From Lineus longissimus (Eukaryota > Nemertea > Pilidiophora > Heteronemertea > Lineidae), in NCBI RefSeq assembly GCF_910592395.1, contig NC_088310.1, positions 9,431,501 through 9,495,500 of the forward strand: a stretch of 64,000 nt of DNA. The letters run 5' to 3'. A program made the translations under genes and the position numbers. The notes below the pieces were generated by a model. The model saw only the letters and a list, made by a program, of their open reading frames with translations. It ran no database searches and was not told the DNA's origin. Of this stretch, positions 14,112-25,995 are shown one piece after another (position 1 is the first letter of the stretch; the number at the start of each line of letters is the position of its first letter).

Positions 14112-14480
14112 GACACTTGCAGGTTAAGTGGTGAATGTCATGTTGGAAATATTGCTCTTTTATTAGAAGATGTCAAGGCATGGTGTTTGTATGCATTTTG
14201 GTTGTTTTTTATCGAATTGATAGCAAGCTATGGAAAGTGATAGCTGTAGGCAAAAGGGCTATGTATCTTGATTTTTTTGGTTAAGCTTTAACCCTCCCCC
14301 AATTTTGGAGGCACCACAGGATTAGTAAATTAGACCTGATCATTGCCTAAAGGGAGGCACAACCTCTGTTTGTTTTTAAATTTGAAATCGAACGTGAAAT
14401 TGAATATGAATAACCTTAGGACACCCAGCTAAGGTTGTTATCATATTCAAGCATATCTGGTCAGAGAGGCCAGAGGTACT
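14112..14480 (+). repeat. Segmental duplication, upstream copy
   Basis: From GACACTTGCAGGTTAAGTGG to GGTCAGAGAGGCCAG this is nearly identical to 15238-15645, about 1.1 kb downstream in the same orientation. It carries a single unit of the sequence that forms the 33-bp array in the other copy. Confidence 0.85.
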
Positions 14481-14519
14481 TTTTGTGTTTGTTTGTCCTT
14501 TCTCTTAAATCTATTTTAT

Positions 14520-14662
14520 TTCAGCAGGGGCACAGCCGTAAGCGATCTAATTGTTGATCTTGGCTGTGTCCCTGGCCGTTATTTCCACTGTTAAAAATCT
14601 CATACATGTACTTTAATTATTATGTTGGCCAAATAAATTACCAATTACCAATTACCAATTAC
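14520..14662 (+). mobile_element. Likely non-LTR retrotransposon 3' tail
   Basis: CAGCAGGGGCACAGCC and TGGCTGTGTCCCTGGCC are followed by ATGTTGGCCAAATAAATT and a tail of ACCAATT repeats (14637-14662). The layout matches LINE/SINE 3' ends; there is no coding part. Confidence 0.45.
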
Positions 14663-15237
14663 TTGTAGCTGCTGTCCATCTGGTGCAGATCTAACTCCCT
14701 CCCCCACACCAATATAAAAGAAAATCTTCTGAATGGACCACACTTGAAGTATCACCATCAAGTTTCTCCAAGTCCTTGATCTTCTCCGGATCTATGAATT
14801 CTATTATAACAATACAGTGATATCAATGTATATTATGGAATTCCGGACTAAGAAAGTACCCTTGCTCATGTTGCTGGTATATTGAGGCTATCTCTTTATT
14901 TTGACAACATCTCGAAAAGGGCAACCAGTGAACCTCTGCTGTTGCTGAATCCTTCACTCTTCAGTCAGTGATTTCTGACCGGTCGTAGAATTTGAGTTTC
15001 GTCCTGTTGCCATCTGCAAACAGTTTGTAGAACTAATATCAATAATGCATTCAGAAGAGGCGGTGTTGTTTTGTAGAATCCTCCCAGCGAACCTCAATCC
15101 CTGCCCGTCGTCTTGAGATTTGTGTGTTGCTGATATCATTCTTTCCGCTGTTCAGAGTTTGCAAGCATTGCACAAAGTCCACGCCTTCGGTGACACTTGA
15201 GCAGTGTACTTGAGCCATCTACTTATGTCTTGCCTGC

Positions 15238-15690
15238 AGACACTTGCACGTTAAGTGGTCTATGTCATGTTGGAAATATTGCTCTTTTATGAGAAGATGT
15301 CAAGGCATGGTGTTTGTATGCATTTTGGTTGTTTTTTATCGAATTGATAGCACGCTATGGAAAGTGATAGCTGTGACAAAAGGGCTATGTATCTTGATTT
15401 TTCTGGTTAAGCTTTAACCCTCCCCCAATTTTGGAGGCACCACAGGATTAGTAATTTAGACCTGATCATTGCCTAAAGGGAGGCACAACCCTCTGTTTTT
15501 ACCTCTGTTTGTTTTTAAATTTGAAACCGAACGTGAAATTGAAAACTTCTTATTGTGCAAATATGTACTGAATATGAATAACCTTAGAACACCCAGCTAA
15601 GGTTGTTATCATATTCAAGCATATCCGGTCAGAGAGACCAATGATATTCAATATTATCCAGAGAAAGAGGGAGACCAGTGATGTTTTTCT
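15238..15690 (+). repeat. Segmental duplication, downstream copy
   Basis: Same sequence as 14112-14480 with two small insertions (near 15490 and 15545). It runs straight into the 33-bp tandem array. Confidence 0.85.
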
Positions 15691-16350
15691 GGTCAGAGAG
15701 ACCAATGATATTCAAGCATATCCGGTCAGAGAGACCAATGATATTCAAGCAGATCCAGTCAGAGAGACCAATGATATTCAAGCATATCCGGTCAGAGAGA
15801 CCAATGATATTCATGCATATCCGGTCAGAGAGACCAATGATATTCAAGCAGATCCAGTCAGAGAGACCAATGATATTCAAGCATATCCGGTCAGAGAGAC
15901 CAATGATATTCATGCATATCCGGTCAGAGAGACCAATGATATTCAAGCAGATCCAGTCAGAGAGACTGATGATATTCATGCATATCCGGTCAGAGAGACC
16001 AATGATATTCAAGCGTATCCGGTCAGAGAGACCAATGATATTCATGCATATCCGGTCAGGGAGACCAATGATATTCAAGCAGATCCAGTCAGAGAGACCA
16101 ATGATATTCAAGCAGATCCAGTCAGAGAGACCAATGATATTCAAGCTGATCCAGTCAGAGAGACCAATGATATTCAAGCAGATCCAGTCAGAGAGACCAA
16201 TGATATTCATGCATATCCGGTCAGAGAGACCAATGATATTCAAGCTGATCCAGTCAGAGAGACCAATGATATTCAAGCTGATCCAGTCAGAGAGACCAAT
16301 GATATTCAAGCAGATCCAGTCAGAGAGACCAATTATATTCAATGCACAAT
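15691..16350 (+). repeat. 33-bp minisatellite, 20 units
   Basis: Unit GGTCAGAGAGACCAATGATA followed by TTCAAGCATATCC, repeated 20 times at exact 33-bp spacing. Variants at three positions (CAAG/CATG, CATAT/CAGAT/CTGAT and CCGG/CCAG) form a repeating order in the first half. Because 33 is a multiple of three, several frames stay open on both strands; there is no coding evidence beyond that. Confidence 0.92.
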
Positions 16351-16684
16351 CAAACATGAGCTTAAAAAGGATGAAAATGTTAACTCTAATACATTAACTA
16401 TTGAATTCTAAAACCGCAAAATTAACAGCAAAAGCAAAAGCCTATACCACCAGTAGAAAGAGAGCAAAAATCGTCATCTTTTACAACATGCATGCCAATT
16501 TTTAGCTTCGCAAGTATCTTACCGTTTACAGTACATCACAATGTACCTATTTTTCGCAACTTTTTTACTTCCAGCTCTATCTACACTCCAGTCTCAAATG
16601 TTATCTCTATTCCAGGTTTTAATCTAGCAATTATTTTATAAAAAATTAAAAAATCGTTCATCTTGTGTTTTTGTCTCTTTCCAG

Positions 16685-17378
16685 ATCTCCCTCCCCTATT
16701 GACCTCAGCGAGTCCGAAGTCGACGAGACACCCTTACCACATAAGAAAAGTCATCGACGAAAGCATAATTCTAGCAAGAGGAATGGGCATTCACATGAGA
16801 GCAGGACATCAGGCAGCGATCGGTCACACTCAGGCAGACCAAGCAGTCCTGAAATCACATTTTACAAGAGTCGCCATCATGATTCTGACTCGTCCCCAGA
16901 GGTGAGGTTAAAGTTACAAAATTCGCCAAATCATCGGAAGAGAAATGGCAGAAGGTCGAGACATACTGGTGCAACAAATGGAAGGCGTACGTCACGTTTG
17001 GGGCAACACGACACATCACCACGGCGACGGTTAGAGGATCTGCCGCAGCAATACCAGCCGACGAACGGAGGGGTTAACGGATATGATTGCTCGCTTGACC
17101 AGAAAAATGATCGTTCTCAGTACAATTCGCTGCCATCAGACGATGAGCAGGCTGATTGGTCGAAAAAAGTTGATGACTCACCGGAAAGGAAACCGACCAA
17201 TCACACGAGACAGTATGATTTGTCACCAGAATGCAGCAAGCATACAACCAGGACGAAATGCAACTCGCCACCAGAGAAACGTAGTAATGACCAGAGCAAG
17301 CAGTATGATTCATCACCAGAGAAAATATCGGAGAGAAACAAAAGGTACCTATCAATCCCCAGGGGCGACTACAGCTAG
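16685..17378 (+). CDS. Probable last coding exon of an unidentified Ser/Arg/Pro-rich protein
   Basis: A pyrimidine-rich acceptor (TTTGTCTCTTTCCAG) ends at 16684 and is followed by 231 open codons to TAG at 17376-17378. The product is strongly hydrophilic and charged. It has an SRSPSPIDLSESEVDE start, a His/Lys/Arg block, then recurring Ser-Pro-Glu units (DSSPE, DLSPE, NSPPEK, DSSPEK) separated by Gln/Tyr-containing segments. This resembles the phosphorylated tails of SR-related splicing or chromatin scaffold proteins. No catalytic domain is visible and I do not recognise the family. The exon starts with the third base of a codon, so upstream exons must exist; I could not find them. A polyadenylation signal follows 195 bp after the stop. 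It could be an unspliced ORF by chance, but length, bias and signals argue for an exon. Confidence 0.5.
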
Positions 17379-17572
17379 GGTATGGTGGTACCATGGTCAC
17401 TTGGGAGAATCAGCACCACATTTCTCGAGGATATACCTCAGTTCGAGGTTGGATATCCTGGAAATGTCATCCCTAACCCCGAGGTCATCTCACTGACCGA
17501 CAGAAAATGTTTTTAAAACGTTGTAACAAATCCAAATTAATTGGCTTAAAAGTACTTCAATTTGATGATCCA

Positions 17573-17578
17573 AATAAA
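17573..17578 (+). terminator. Polyadenylation signal (AATAAA) after the Ser/Arg-rich exon
   Basis: AATAAA lies 195 bp after the TAG of the exon ending at 17378, in AT-rich sequence. This is consistent with a short 3' UTR. Confidence 0.4.
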
Positions 17579-18112
17579 ACTGCAATCAACATGATGACTA
17601 AAAGTGTCTGGAATCTGTAGCAACATTCAAATGCGAGAGCACATCACAATGATTTAATTGTCTGTCTCCATAGACCAGTGTGTTTTTTTGGCTGGAATGG
17701 ACAGCCAAACATCAATGGCACCACAGTAGCCATTTGCAACCCGATCATCGCTCAGAATTTCCTGGGTCATTTTAATGCTCAATGTGACTACAGTAATGAA
17801 GAGCAGTGCAGCTCTAACCTACTTACTGAGTAACCTTTACAGAGAAATTATACAAAAAGACTTCAAAATAGAGCAGTGCACAGGCATCTTACACTTCCAT
17901 TTGATGTTAGAAATAGGATAGAGTTTCAAATCCCTTGCACCTTCCATGTTTCACTCTTTATTACAAAAATAAAGGTTTTAAAGATCTTTGATATGTGTCA
18001 CAAGTGGCTAAAATAGCTTCAAGGTCATGGATTTCTTGTGGAAGTTATTTTCTTAATCCAACACACTTCTATGACAGCATGGACAGTTTTTCATTGAAAC
18101 ATCTCTGTTAAA

Positions 18113-18331
18113 GGGGCATGCCGTTTGTGTTCAATGTATTTACTGGTGGTACAACGAAATGAAATTACACAGTGCCGCAGTGCAGTTATTATGCATGCAA
18201 ATTCACTGAACCTTGGTATCTATAGTATTTGTATATGTTTTTACGCACTGACATTGTTGAAATTCATATTCAGTGCATATTTACATGATTAGAAATCAAA
18301 CTTTTTCAATGAATGGAGTAGGCTTTTAAGA
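18113..18331 (+). mobile_element. MITE family E copy 1
   Basis: It starts AAAGGGGCATGCCGTT and ends GAGTAGGCTTTTAAG. It shares TGCCGCAGTGCAGTTATT, a CTTGGTATCTATAG-type core and TGTTGAAATTCATATTCAGT with the copy at 63,553. The ends are imperfect inverted repeats. Confidence 0.65.
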
Positions 18332-20940
18332 TGTAAACAATTACAAATAATTCATCAGTTATTCTTTTCTGAATGAATCAAATTCTGATGCTGCCAACAG
18401 TGTAGCTTCATTATTGAATGAAAATCCACATCCCCAGCATCAGTAGTAAACTATGCATGCACTACTTATTCCCTCTGAAGTATCTTCCAGCAACTGAAGC
18501 CATTGGTACAATTGAATGCAGTGAAATTATGAAAATTTGGTTAAGATTTACGTGAGATGTCACATCGCATTTTTCCAATTCTATGCAGAAGCGGAAAGTA
18601 ACAGATTGCCCCAATCGTTAAAATTGTTAAAAATGCAGCTTGCATTTTACTGCATTGAGAACTACAGGCATGCAACTGAAACTGAGATTATGCATCATTT
18701 ATTGTTCACCCTTTAATTGCCAGTTTGACACGTGCATTTCAAGTCAGATCTGTACTGAATTCTACACTGTAGGACGGTATACTTGAGATGGTATCAAATC
18801 CTGTTTTGATTGATGAATTCAAGTTAGTGCTGCTGCTGAACTGCTGCAGTCCGTAGAAAAAATGGAAGTGGATTTGTTTTCTTAATGGTTTTATTCCTCC
18901 AAATGAGTTTGATTGGTTTTCCCCTCGTCCGTGTGGACCATGCGTCCATGTTTCTGTCAGTCGGATCTGATATCCGGTATGGCATCTTGGACATCACATT
19001 CTGGACTGTGACTGCAGAACATTAAGTTACCCAATGGGCTTTACATTTCCTGTGGGGTGATTGGGAGGGGTTGGAGAGGTGACATATCAATATTGGGCCA
19101 GATCAGATATCCGTTATGGCTGCCAGGCGGCCATCTTGAATTTCGACTCATGCAAGTAGGCCTGTATTTTTATCTTATGGCCTAAATGTACTCATCTGTA
19201 ATTATTAGTAGTCCAGGAAAATAGAAATTCAGGTACACCTAATTTCAAATTGAATTACAAACTTAAATATTAAACAAATGGCATTGGCATTTAGATTCTA
19301 CAATATTTTTAAAATTAATTTGCAGACCTGATGAATCAGTCTGGTATTATCAGATTGAGTGAGCTTGAAAGGGGTTTGTATTTTTTTCAACTGGTGTAAC
19401 ACTGCTTTGATATTGCAATGTTCATTCAGGACTGCTTCCTTGCCATGTAGAAAAAACTCACCAATACCATGAATAAGTAAAGACTAGTCTTTATTAATTC
19501 TTGCCAATATGCATACCGTGACCCTGCTTTCACTTCACACATTCACCATAACTGGGGACTTTAGTTCTTCTGACATATTGAGTTGCTACTACCAAAATAG
19601 AAAACCTATCTTGTCAAGGTATGACATATGAAAAAAACAAAATATCTGTCAACTGTTGCATGTTGACAAAATTTACTAACTTATAAAAACAATTTTAAGG
19701 TGGAATTCATACCAATTGCTTAAGAGTATGTCAAACTGAACTTAGTGGAGATGGTAAGTTTGATGTTGTTTATTCAATGTTATTTAGAGTATGCTTTGTG
19801 TGGGACGTTCTAAACAAAGATGTACGCTCAGATCCGTTTTCTTTTCGGCTTCTAATCATCAAACGCAATGCATTTCTGTCTAGGAAGCCTGCCAAGCGGC
19901 ATATTTAAGAGGGGCCAGCCTAATTGTACCTATTTTTCATTTTCTTGGGAATTTTACACCTGAGTTTCGAACTCGGGACCCTTTTCCATGAGGAAATTGG
20001 AAGGCACACGCGGCCCCATCGGTATCTTACTCGGGGAGGGAGGGCATCCAAATACACAGCCATTAGACATAACTTCGATGTATGGATGTATCGCCAACTG
20101 CAAGCAGATACACCTGGTGACCTATGAAAACAAGCATGACATATTGGCGTTACATCTGTTAACCTAAAATAATGAATTTTGTTTGACTTTGTGACATTAT
20201 CCCAATGTGGCTGGCTATTGGCTCAAAATGAGATATTCATATACCAAAAATACAGTCATACAATGTAAGCACTAACAAACATGAAAAAATAACCTTTCAT
20301 CATTCGATCTTCACCTTTGGTGTTGCAGATTATCATTTATGCCAAAATAACAATGATATTTTCTACATGTGTTTAAAAACAGCACGTCCTTATAGTAGTT
20401 CTTTAAAATGTTAAAAATACTCGCCATCAAAGTGGAGTAAATTCACTCACCTAACTGTGACCTTTCGATGTTTAGTTTTGTTGCCTGGGCAAAGATATAG
20501 AAGGTGTCTGATGCCCAAAGCCACATCCTTCTAAAATTTCAGGTGTGGATTTATGTTTTTCTCACAAGAATAAAAGAAATCTTAGTGCATTTTGGAGATC
20601 ATTTCCCATGGCTACGTTGTACTTCAATCATAACAAAATCAAAAAGGTCTTTTCTCCCAAGAACATGAAAAACTGCAGAGCAACTGGTGTGTATTTTCAA
20701 ATATTGGACGACGACTTCGATCATTTGGTATCGTAGTTTGAAAGTTTCTTGATTATTTTTTATTGTATTGTGACAAAACAACAACATGAAACAGTGGAGA
20801 TGCTTCATAAAACAATCTGCTTCATCAGGTCTGCACTTTATTATGCACGTATAGTCATTTCTAGGCAAACAGCATTAAGAAAAAAAGCATTTGCAATATG
20901 GGTGCCTTCTAGGTGGTTATTGAAAACAACCTAACTTTAT

Positions 20941-21085
20941 CTGTTATACTGAATCCTGAAAACACCTTGGGAACTATCTTTCAGACTTTGTAATTGATTA
21001 TGTATTATTCTATTGTCTGTTATACTGAATCCTAAAACACCTTGGGAACTATCTTTCAGACTTTGTAATTGATTATGTATTATTC
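20941..21085 (+). repeat. Tandem duplication of about 75 bp
   Basis: CTGTTATACTGAATCCTGAA to GATTATGTATTATTCTA occurs twice in a row with only a few differences. Confidence 0.8.
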
Positions 21086-21276
21086 TAAAACATCAAGATT
21101 CATAATGAACCACAGTTTACAGTGTAAATGCATTTATATGCACCTATGAAGCCTTGTTTTGAGTTCGGCGGTTATGGTTAGCCAACCAAAACCACTTGGG
21201 TTGGGGCAAAATGTAGAAGCAATCAAAAAGAATTTAAAATCACAGTATTCGTTGTTTAATTTTAGATGTTTTAGAA

Positions 21277-21449
21277 TAGAAATTGATACCAATCACTGTG
21301 GGTATTGATTGTCTCACCAAAACCGCTTGGGTGGAGCTAAAATGTTGGCCAAAATCTCGGTTCTCCCTCGGTTTTGGTCTACATTTTAGCTTCACCCTCG
21401 CGGTTTTGGTGAGACAATTACTAATACCTCCAGTCAGGTATCAATTCCT
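21277..21449. mobile_element. MITE family D copy 1
   Basis: GAAATTGATACC at the left and GGTATCAATTCC at the right frame an inverted interior (GTCTCACCAAAACCGC and GCGGTTTTGGTGAGAC). It folds almost completely on itself. Confidence 0.7.
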
Positions 21450-21570
21450 TATGCCTCATTTTGACAACAGAGGTTATGGTGAGGCTACCATAACCTCTTG
21501 GGTTGGTAAGTATTGACGTAAGCAGATTCTCAGTGGATTGGGAAAACAATATATCAGTATGAGGTGTTAT

Positions 21571-21743
21571 AGAATAGAAATTTATACCTAGATATCAGTA
21601 TCGGTTGTCTTGACACAAAACATCGGTCGTTGGAACTTTCATTCTGTCCAAAATCTCAGCTACCGACTTGGATTTGGCCAACACATTAGTTCTATCCTTT
21701 TGGTGTTTGGAAAGACAATCAATACCTCCAGTTTGATTCCTTA
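21571..21743. mobile_element. MITE family D copy 2
   Basis: AGAATAGAAATTTATACC to AATACCTCCAGTTTGATTCC. The layout matches the copy 120 bp upstream, including CAAAATCTC and a GACAATCAATACCTCCAG end, with more divergence. Confidence 0.6.
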
Positions 21744-22039
21744 AACTAGAATATCCACTCAAATGTATCAATCTTTTTTTCTTTTTTCTAGGCCACGGTC
21801 TAAGAAGAGGTGAAGACTGTCCAGCAACTTTCCCAACCAAGTGTGTCATAATTAGACTAGTTTCCCGATTTGTCCATAAGCGTTGATCAGTATATTCTCA
21901 CCAGGGGAGCTGTCCTCACATGTGAATAGCACTCTAATGGTGTATAAAGAAACATAATATATATATGTGTATTCATCATATTGCACTGATTGTATAGTTG
22001 TGCATTTGTTGGGACATCCTGTATATAGAATTATATTTT

Positions 22040-22680
22040 TGTCAAATAGAGCTTTCTCTCAGAGAAACAGCCATTACCGTTAAATTTGGTAATAAATAGA
22101 GCTTTCTCTTGTATAAAACAGCCATTATGGCTAAACCTGGTAACAAACAGAGCTTTCTTTTCAAGAAACAGCTACCATTAAATTAAGTAACAAATAGAGC
22201 TTTCTTTCTAAGATATAGCCATTACTGCTAAACCTAGTAACAAACAGAGCTTTCAGAGAAACAGCTGTTACTGTTAAATTTAGTAACAAATAGAGCTTTC
22301 TCTTGTATAAAACAGCCATTATAGCTAAACCTGGTAACAAACGGTACTTTCTCTGAGGAAAAGTCTTTGCCACTAAATCTAGTAACAAATACGTCTTTCT
22401 CTCTAAGATACAGCCTGCTATAAACCTCGTAATAAACAGCTTTCTCTCTAACAAACAGTCATCGATGCCACTAAAGTTAACAAAGCTTTCTCTGTCAAGA
22501 AAAAGCCATTATATACTTCATCTGAACCTGGTAACAAGTGGAGCTTTATCTCTAAGAAACAGTCGTTACTCCAAAATTTATTAACAAACAGAGCTTTTTC
22601 TTTCTTAGAAACAGCCGTTACTGCTAAACATAGTCACAAACAGAGCTTTCTCTTCAAAAAACAGCTTTTACCTCTTGATT
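22040..22680 (+). repeat. Tandem array, unit about 50 bp
   Basis: About 12 degenerate units each carrying AACAAACAGAGCTTTCTCT, AGAAACAGCCATTA and a CTAAACCTGGT segment. Confidence 0.85.
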
Positions 22681-22976
22681 TTGTGTCACTTTGTTGTCAC
22701 GTATTTTTATTTGTGTAAAAACTAGAACCCCACAAATTATGCCTGTATAAGTCCAATTTCCATGTTCACATGTGCAACCGAATTCACCATATGATTGTAA
22801 GGAAAGGGTGTCTTCCCTAATTTGTTGGCGGTATCATAAAGGGTAGGAAGGATTCTATAAAGTTGCTGTTAATATGAGGTTTTGATAGTACACCCCTCGC
22901 AATTGCTACATCTCTGTCTTGGCAATGATAAATAATCCATTGGTATGACATGTTGAAGAGTGCCAACCTTATGATG

Positions 22977-23150
22977 TACAGTAGAACCTCTCTTAGCGGA
23001 CACTTCTCTATTAAGGACCCCTAAGGACACTAGTTTTGGTCCTAGATTGGTTGTTTCCATTCAATTTGACCTCTCTAATCAGGACACTTCTCTATTAAGG
23101 ACAGCACTTGTCAGTCCCGAGGGTGTCATTAATAGAGAGGTTCTACTGTA
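22977..23150 (+). mobile_element. MITE family B, intact copy (174 bp)
   Basis: TACAGTAGAACCTCTCTTAG at the left pairs with the complement ending GAGAGGTTCTACTGTA at 23150. The interior has CTATTAAGGACAC-type repeats and a GGTTGTTTCCATTCAATTTG core. This is the best reference copy in the window. Confidence 0.85.
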
Positions 23151-24144
23151 CATTTGATACAACCTGGCAAAAACCAAAATGCTTTGGTTAATTTGAGTTA
23201 AACATGTACTGCCTTTTTGGTGAAAAATTGACGTATTCCACATTCTTGTGATTTTTCACTTGAGATTATGATAAACAGCTGCCCTGCTTTATTAGCACTT
23301 TTACAAGGAACACCATTTTTCAGTGTTTTCCCCCACGGAAGCACGTTACACCATATTTTACCACTTTTCAGCGCTTTTACAACTTGTTTTCCTTGCTAAT
23401 TTATCTCGATGTCCTCTTTACAATGGTAGCAGCTGTTTGTAGGTGGCTGCGAGTCAATTCCCATGTTCACTCCAAATACTAGGTATAATATTAGAAATTG
23501 ACATGATGTCAGGAAGTGTCCAACCTTCCCACACAACTCGGTCACATAAAACCCTTTTGTTTTAGAGACACATACATAATAGAGCAGGACACAGCTTAAC
23601 CCCCCTTTGGTTTGGGAATATACAGAATGGGACGTACAGAACCCACCACCCAAGACTAAGCTTTAAATGTTCTAAAGGGTGTAACAGGAGTTGGAATAGG
23701 CCTACTGCTTCGGATAGTAACAAAGATAATTTGAAAAAAGACATTGTTTTATAATTCTATGTAAGTATTTGGTTGAGATGCTCACGTAAAGTATGATAAC
23801 TCTGCTTTGGTGTCGTTTCCTTGCCAATTCTTTGATCTCATCATCACCTATCAAGGCCGTGCAGTGACGGCACTTGGGAATCCATTTTGGATGCCAATTA
23901 ATCCGTGTCTTAGACCCTGCATATGTACTGTCAACAAAGTGTGCCCACAGTGTATAGTGTCATTAATATAAAGGTTGATGTCACCTCACTTTGATACTGA
24001 TATTGTTGTACTAAGGTCAAAGTGCTAGGCATGGGTCAATAAGATAAATTTCATCTGCACGTAGCTCGAGAGAGAAAATATACGATGCCACTGTCATGGT
24101 GATGAATTGCCTGAGTTCTTTTGTAATAGTTTGCTGTTTCAGAA

Positions 24145-24336
24145 TACAGTCCAGATCACAATTGACAACCGTCCTGCTTCGCGTCAGTGACGGGCGACGT
24201 ACGCGCCAATGACGCACCAGTGACACGCTTCATCTCTATGTTTCGTGTATATAACGCTCGGCCTACGCATGACCTACGCGCTGGGTAGCGCGTCAATGAC
24301 GCGATCTACGGGACGTCATTTGTGATTTGGACTGTA
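24145..24336 (-). mobile_element. MITE family C copy 2
   Basis: TACAGTCCAGATCACAATTG to CATTTGTGATTTGGACTGTA. The interior repeats the family signatures AACCGTCCTGCTTCGCGTCA and GGGTAGCGCGTCA in the opposite orientation to the 7,446 copy. Confidence 0.8.
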
Positions 24337-25117
24337 TCTCCATAACTCCTAACGTATCTCCGGCACTTGCAATGCCACCAGCTCGGATGTATTACTACAT
24401 CCGTGCTGCCTGTAACTACACTCGATCAGGATGAGGGTGAAGCATCTTTTGTGTTTATTTTGTTGGTCGAATTTACTGTTTTCTGTCCTCACTCTCTTTT
24501 AGATTTCTGCAACGCATTGTTTGTATTTCATTGTTGTCTTGGGAAGAGCATTATATGCCCAAAATTATGGTCTGCCAAACTTATAGCTGGTTCACTGCAA
24601 CCAAGAATAAATAAAGACCAAGAATTTGGAAACTCAGAAATTTAAAAAATCTAAGTTTTTTCAAAAGAGCCGACAAACTTTTTCTGAAGTCATGCGCCTC
24701 TTGTTTTTTTAATTCATTGTAAAGATATCACCAAGGCAAACAAGATGATACCTTATTTACCTCTAAACTTCTAAAGATGAAGGAGATACAGGGCATTTCG
24801 TGGAAGAGACACAATGGATTATCTAAACGAGTTACTCTATTTGAGGCATGTTATTTGTGACAGAAATGAAGCAACAACCAGCCGATAGATATGATACTAT
24901 AAATAGTCATTGAACAGTAGCCGAATTATCTTCCAAATGCCCCCTCTTGTCAAAATTATCTTAAAGATGCTGTAAAATTGTTTCCAAATTCTTTGTCTTG
25001 CTGCATAATAGAAATTGATATATATCGTTCTGCAATGCTGTAACTTTCAAATACTTCACTGTAACTGTATAGAAATATTTTTAAGCTGAGCTGCCAAAAC
25101 CACTTGTTAACCTCCCT

Positions 25118-25281
25118 CAGTGGAGGCCTCTCTATTAAGGACGCCCTTTCTATTATGCACTCTGCATTTGGCACAAAATGGTCGTTTCAATTGAAATTGC
25201 CCTCTATAATCAGGACATCTCACATTTTAGGACACCATTTGTCGGTCCGAAGGGTGTACTTAACAAAGAGGTTTTACTGTA
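25118..25281 (+). mobile_element. MITE family B copy
   Basis: CAGTGGAGGCCTCTCTATTA to AAAGAGGTTTTACTGTA, with the shared interior TCTATTAAGGACGCC and a core like the 22,977 copy. Ends are diverged. Confidence 0.75.
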
Positions 25282-25384
25282 CCTGTTTCTTGAGCCACAA
25301 CATGAAAATAGAGGGATAAATAGGTTACTGGCGTTTCAATCCTTTTATGTTTAGGGCAGGAAAGAACTGACATGAACACTGTTA

Positions 25385-25995
25385 ATTTTAGAAGAATATT
25401 TAAAATCGTTTGTAAAAACCTCAAAGGAGGACTATAGGGTGGAGCTAGGGGTCAAACTAGTGATCTCCTTTTGACCAATATCAGCAGTGCACAAGAAGGG
25501 AACTGGGTCTTGTCAATGCAGTGTTTATTTCTCTACGCAAGTCTCTTTTGTATGACCATGAACACTGCTGATGTACTCCGAGATAGTGGAGGCATCTATC
25601 GGGAACTTTGTGTAACTTAATAATAATAATAACAAATTGTTATTTGTAAAGCGCCTGTATCACTTGAAACAAATGTTCACCGGCGCTGGTGAGCTATATT
25701 GAAAAGAAGGGTCTTGAGTTCTTTGCGAAAGGTTGAGACATCCGATGTAGCTCTCAAGGTGGGGGAAAGAGAGTTCCACAGTTGAGGTGCTAAAGTGGCG
25801 AATGCTCGACCTCCAAATGTTTTCAATCTATATTTCCTGCAAGTGAGAAGGTCCTGAGATTCAGAGCGAAGGTAACGAGGAGGCACGTAATGTTGGATGA
25901 GATCGTTCAGGTAAATTGGTGCAAGCCGGTGGTATGCTTTGAAAAATCTGACCTACCTAGCAGCTGCCTATAGACTACCTTTAAGGGGTATTAAA
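25385..25995 (+). repeat. Dispersed repeat copy split by a LINE insertion
   Basis: The segments 25385-25617 and 25951-25995 together resemble 50945-51178. Shared words include GGGGTCAAA, GGGAACTGGGTC near the centre, and CTACCTAGCAGCTGCCTATAGACT against CTACCTGGCTGCTGCCTATCGACT at the end. The LINE fragment occupies the gap. Confidence 0.5.
25618..25950 (-). mobile_element. 5'-truncated non-LTR retrotransposon (CR1/L2/jockey-like), reverse transcriptase 3' end
   Basis: Read on the minus strand, the fragment encodes the end of a reverse transcriptase ORF. KAYHRLAPIYLNDLI is followed by RLKTFGGRAFATLAPQLWNS and TFRKELKTLLF, the hallmark tail of many animal non-LTR elements, then a stop at about 25677. 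A short 3' tail ends in an (ATT)n run at 25618-25632. The 5' part of the element is absent. It sits inside an older dispersed repeat. Confidence 0.8.

Noticed and set aside
15691-16350. CRISPR-like look of regularly spaced direct repeats
   Set aside because: Units are contiguous with no unique spacers, and the DNA is clearly from an animal nucleus.
15629-16411. Long open frames on both strands across the 33-bp array
   Set aside because: The period is a multiple of three, so absence of one stop in the unit opens every copy. Both strands and several frames are open at once, with no splice context or homology.
19960-20000. tRNA-like B-box (GTTCGAAACTC on the minus strand)
   Set aside because: No matching A-box or cloverleaf around it; at most a SINE remnant.
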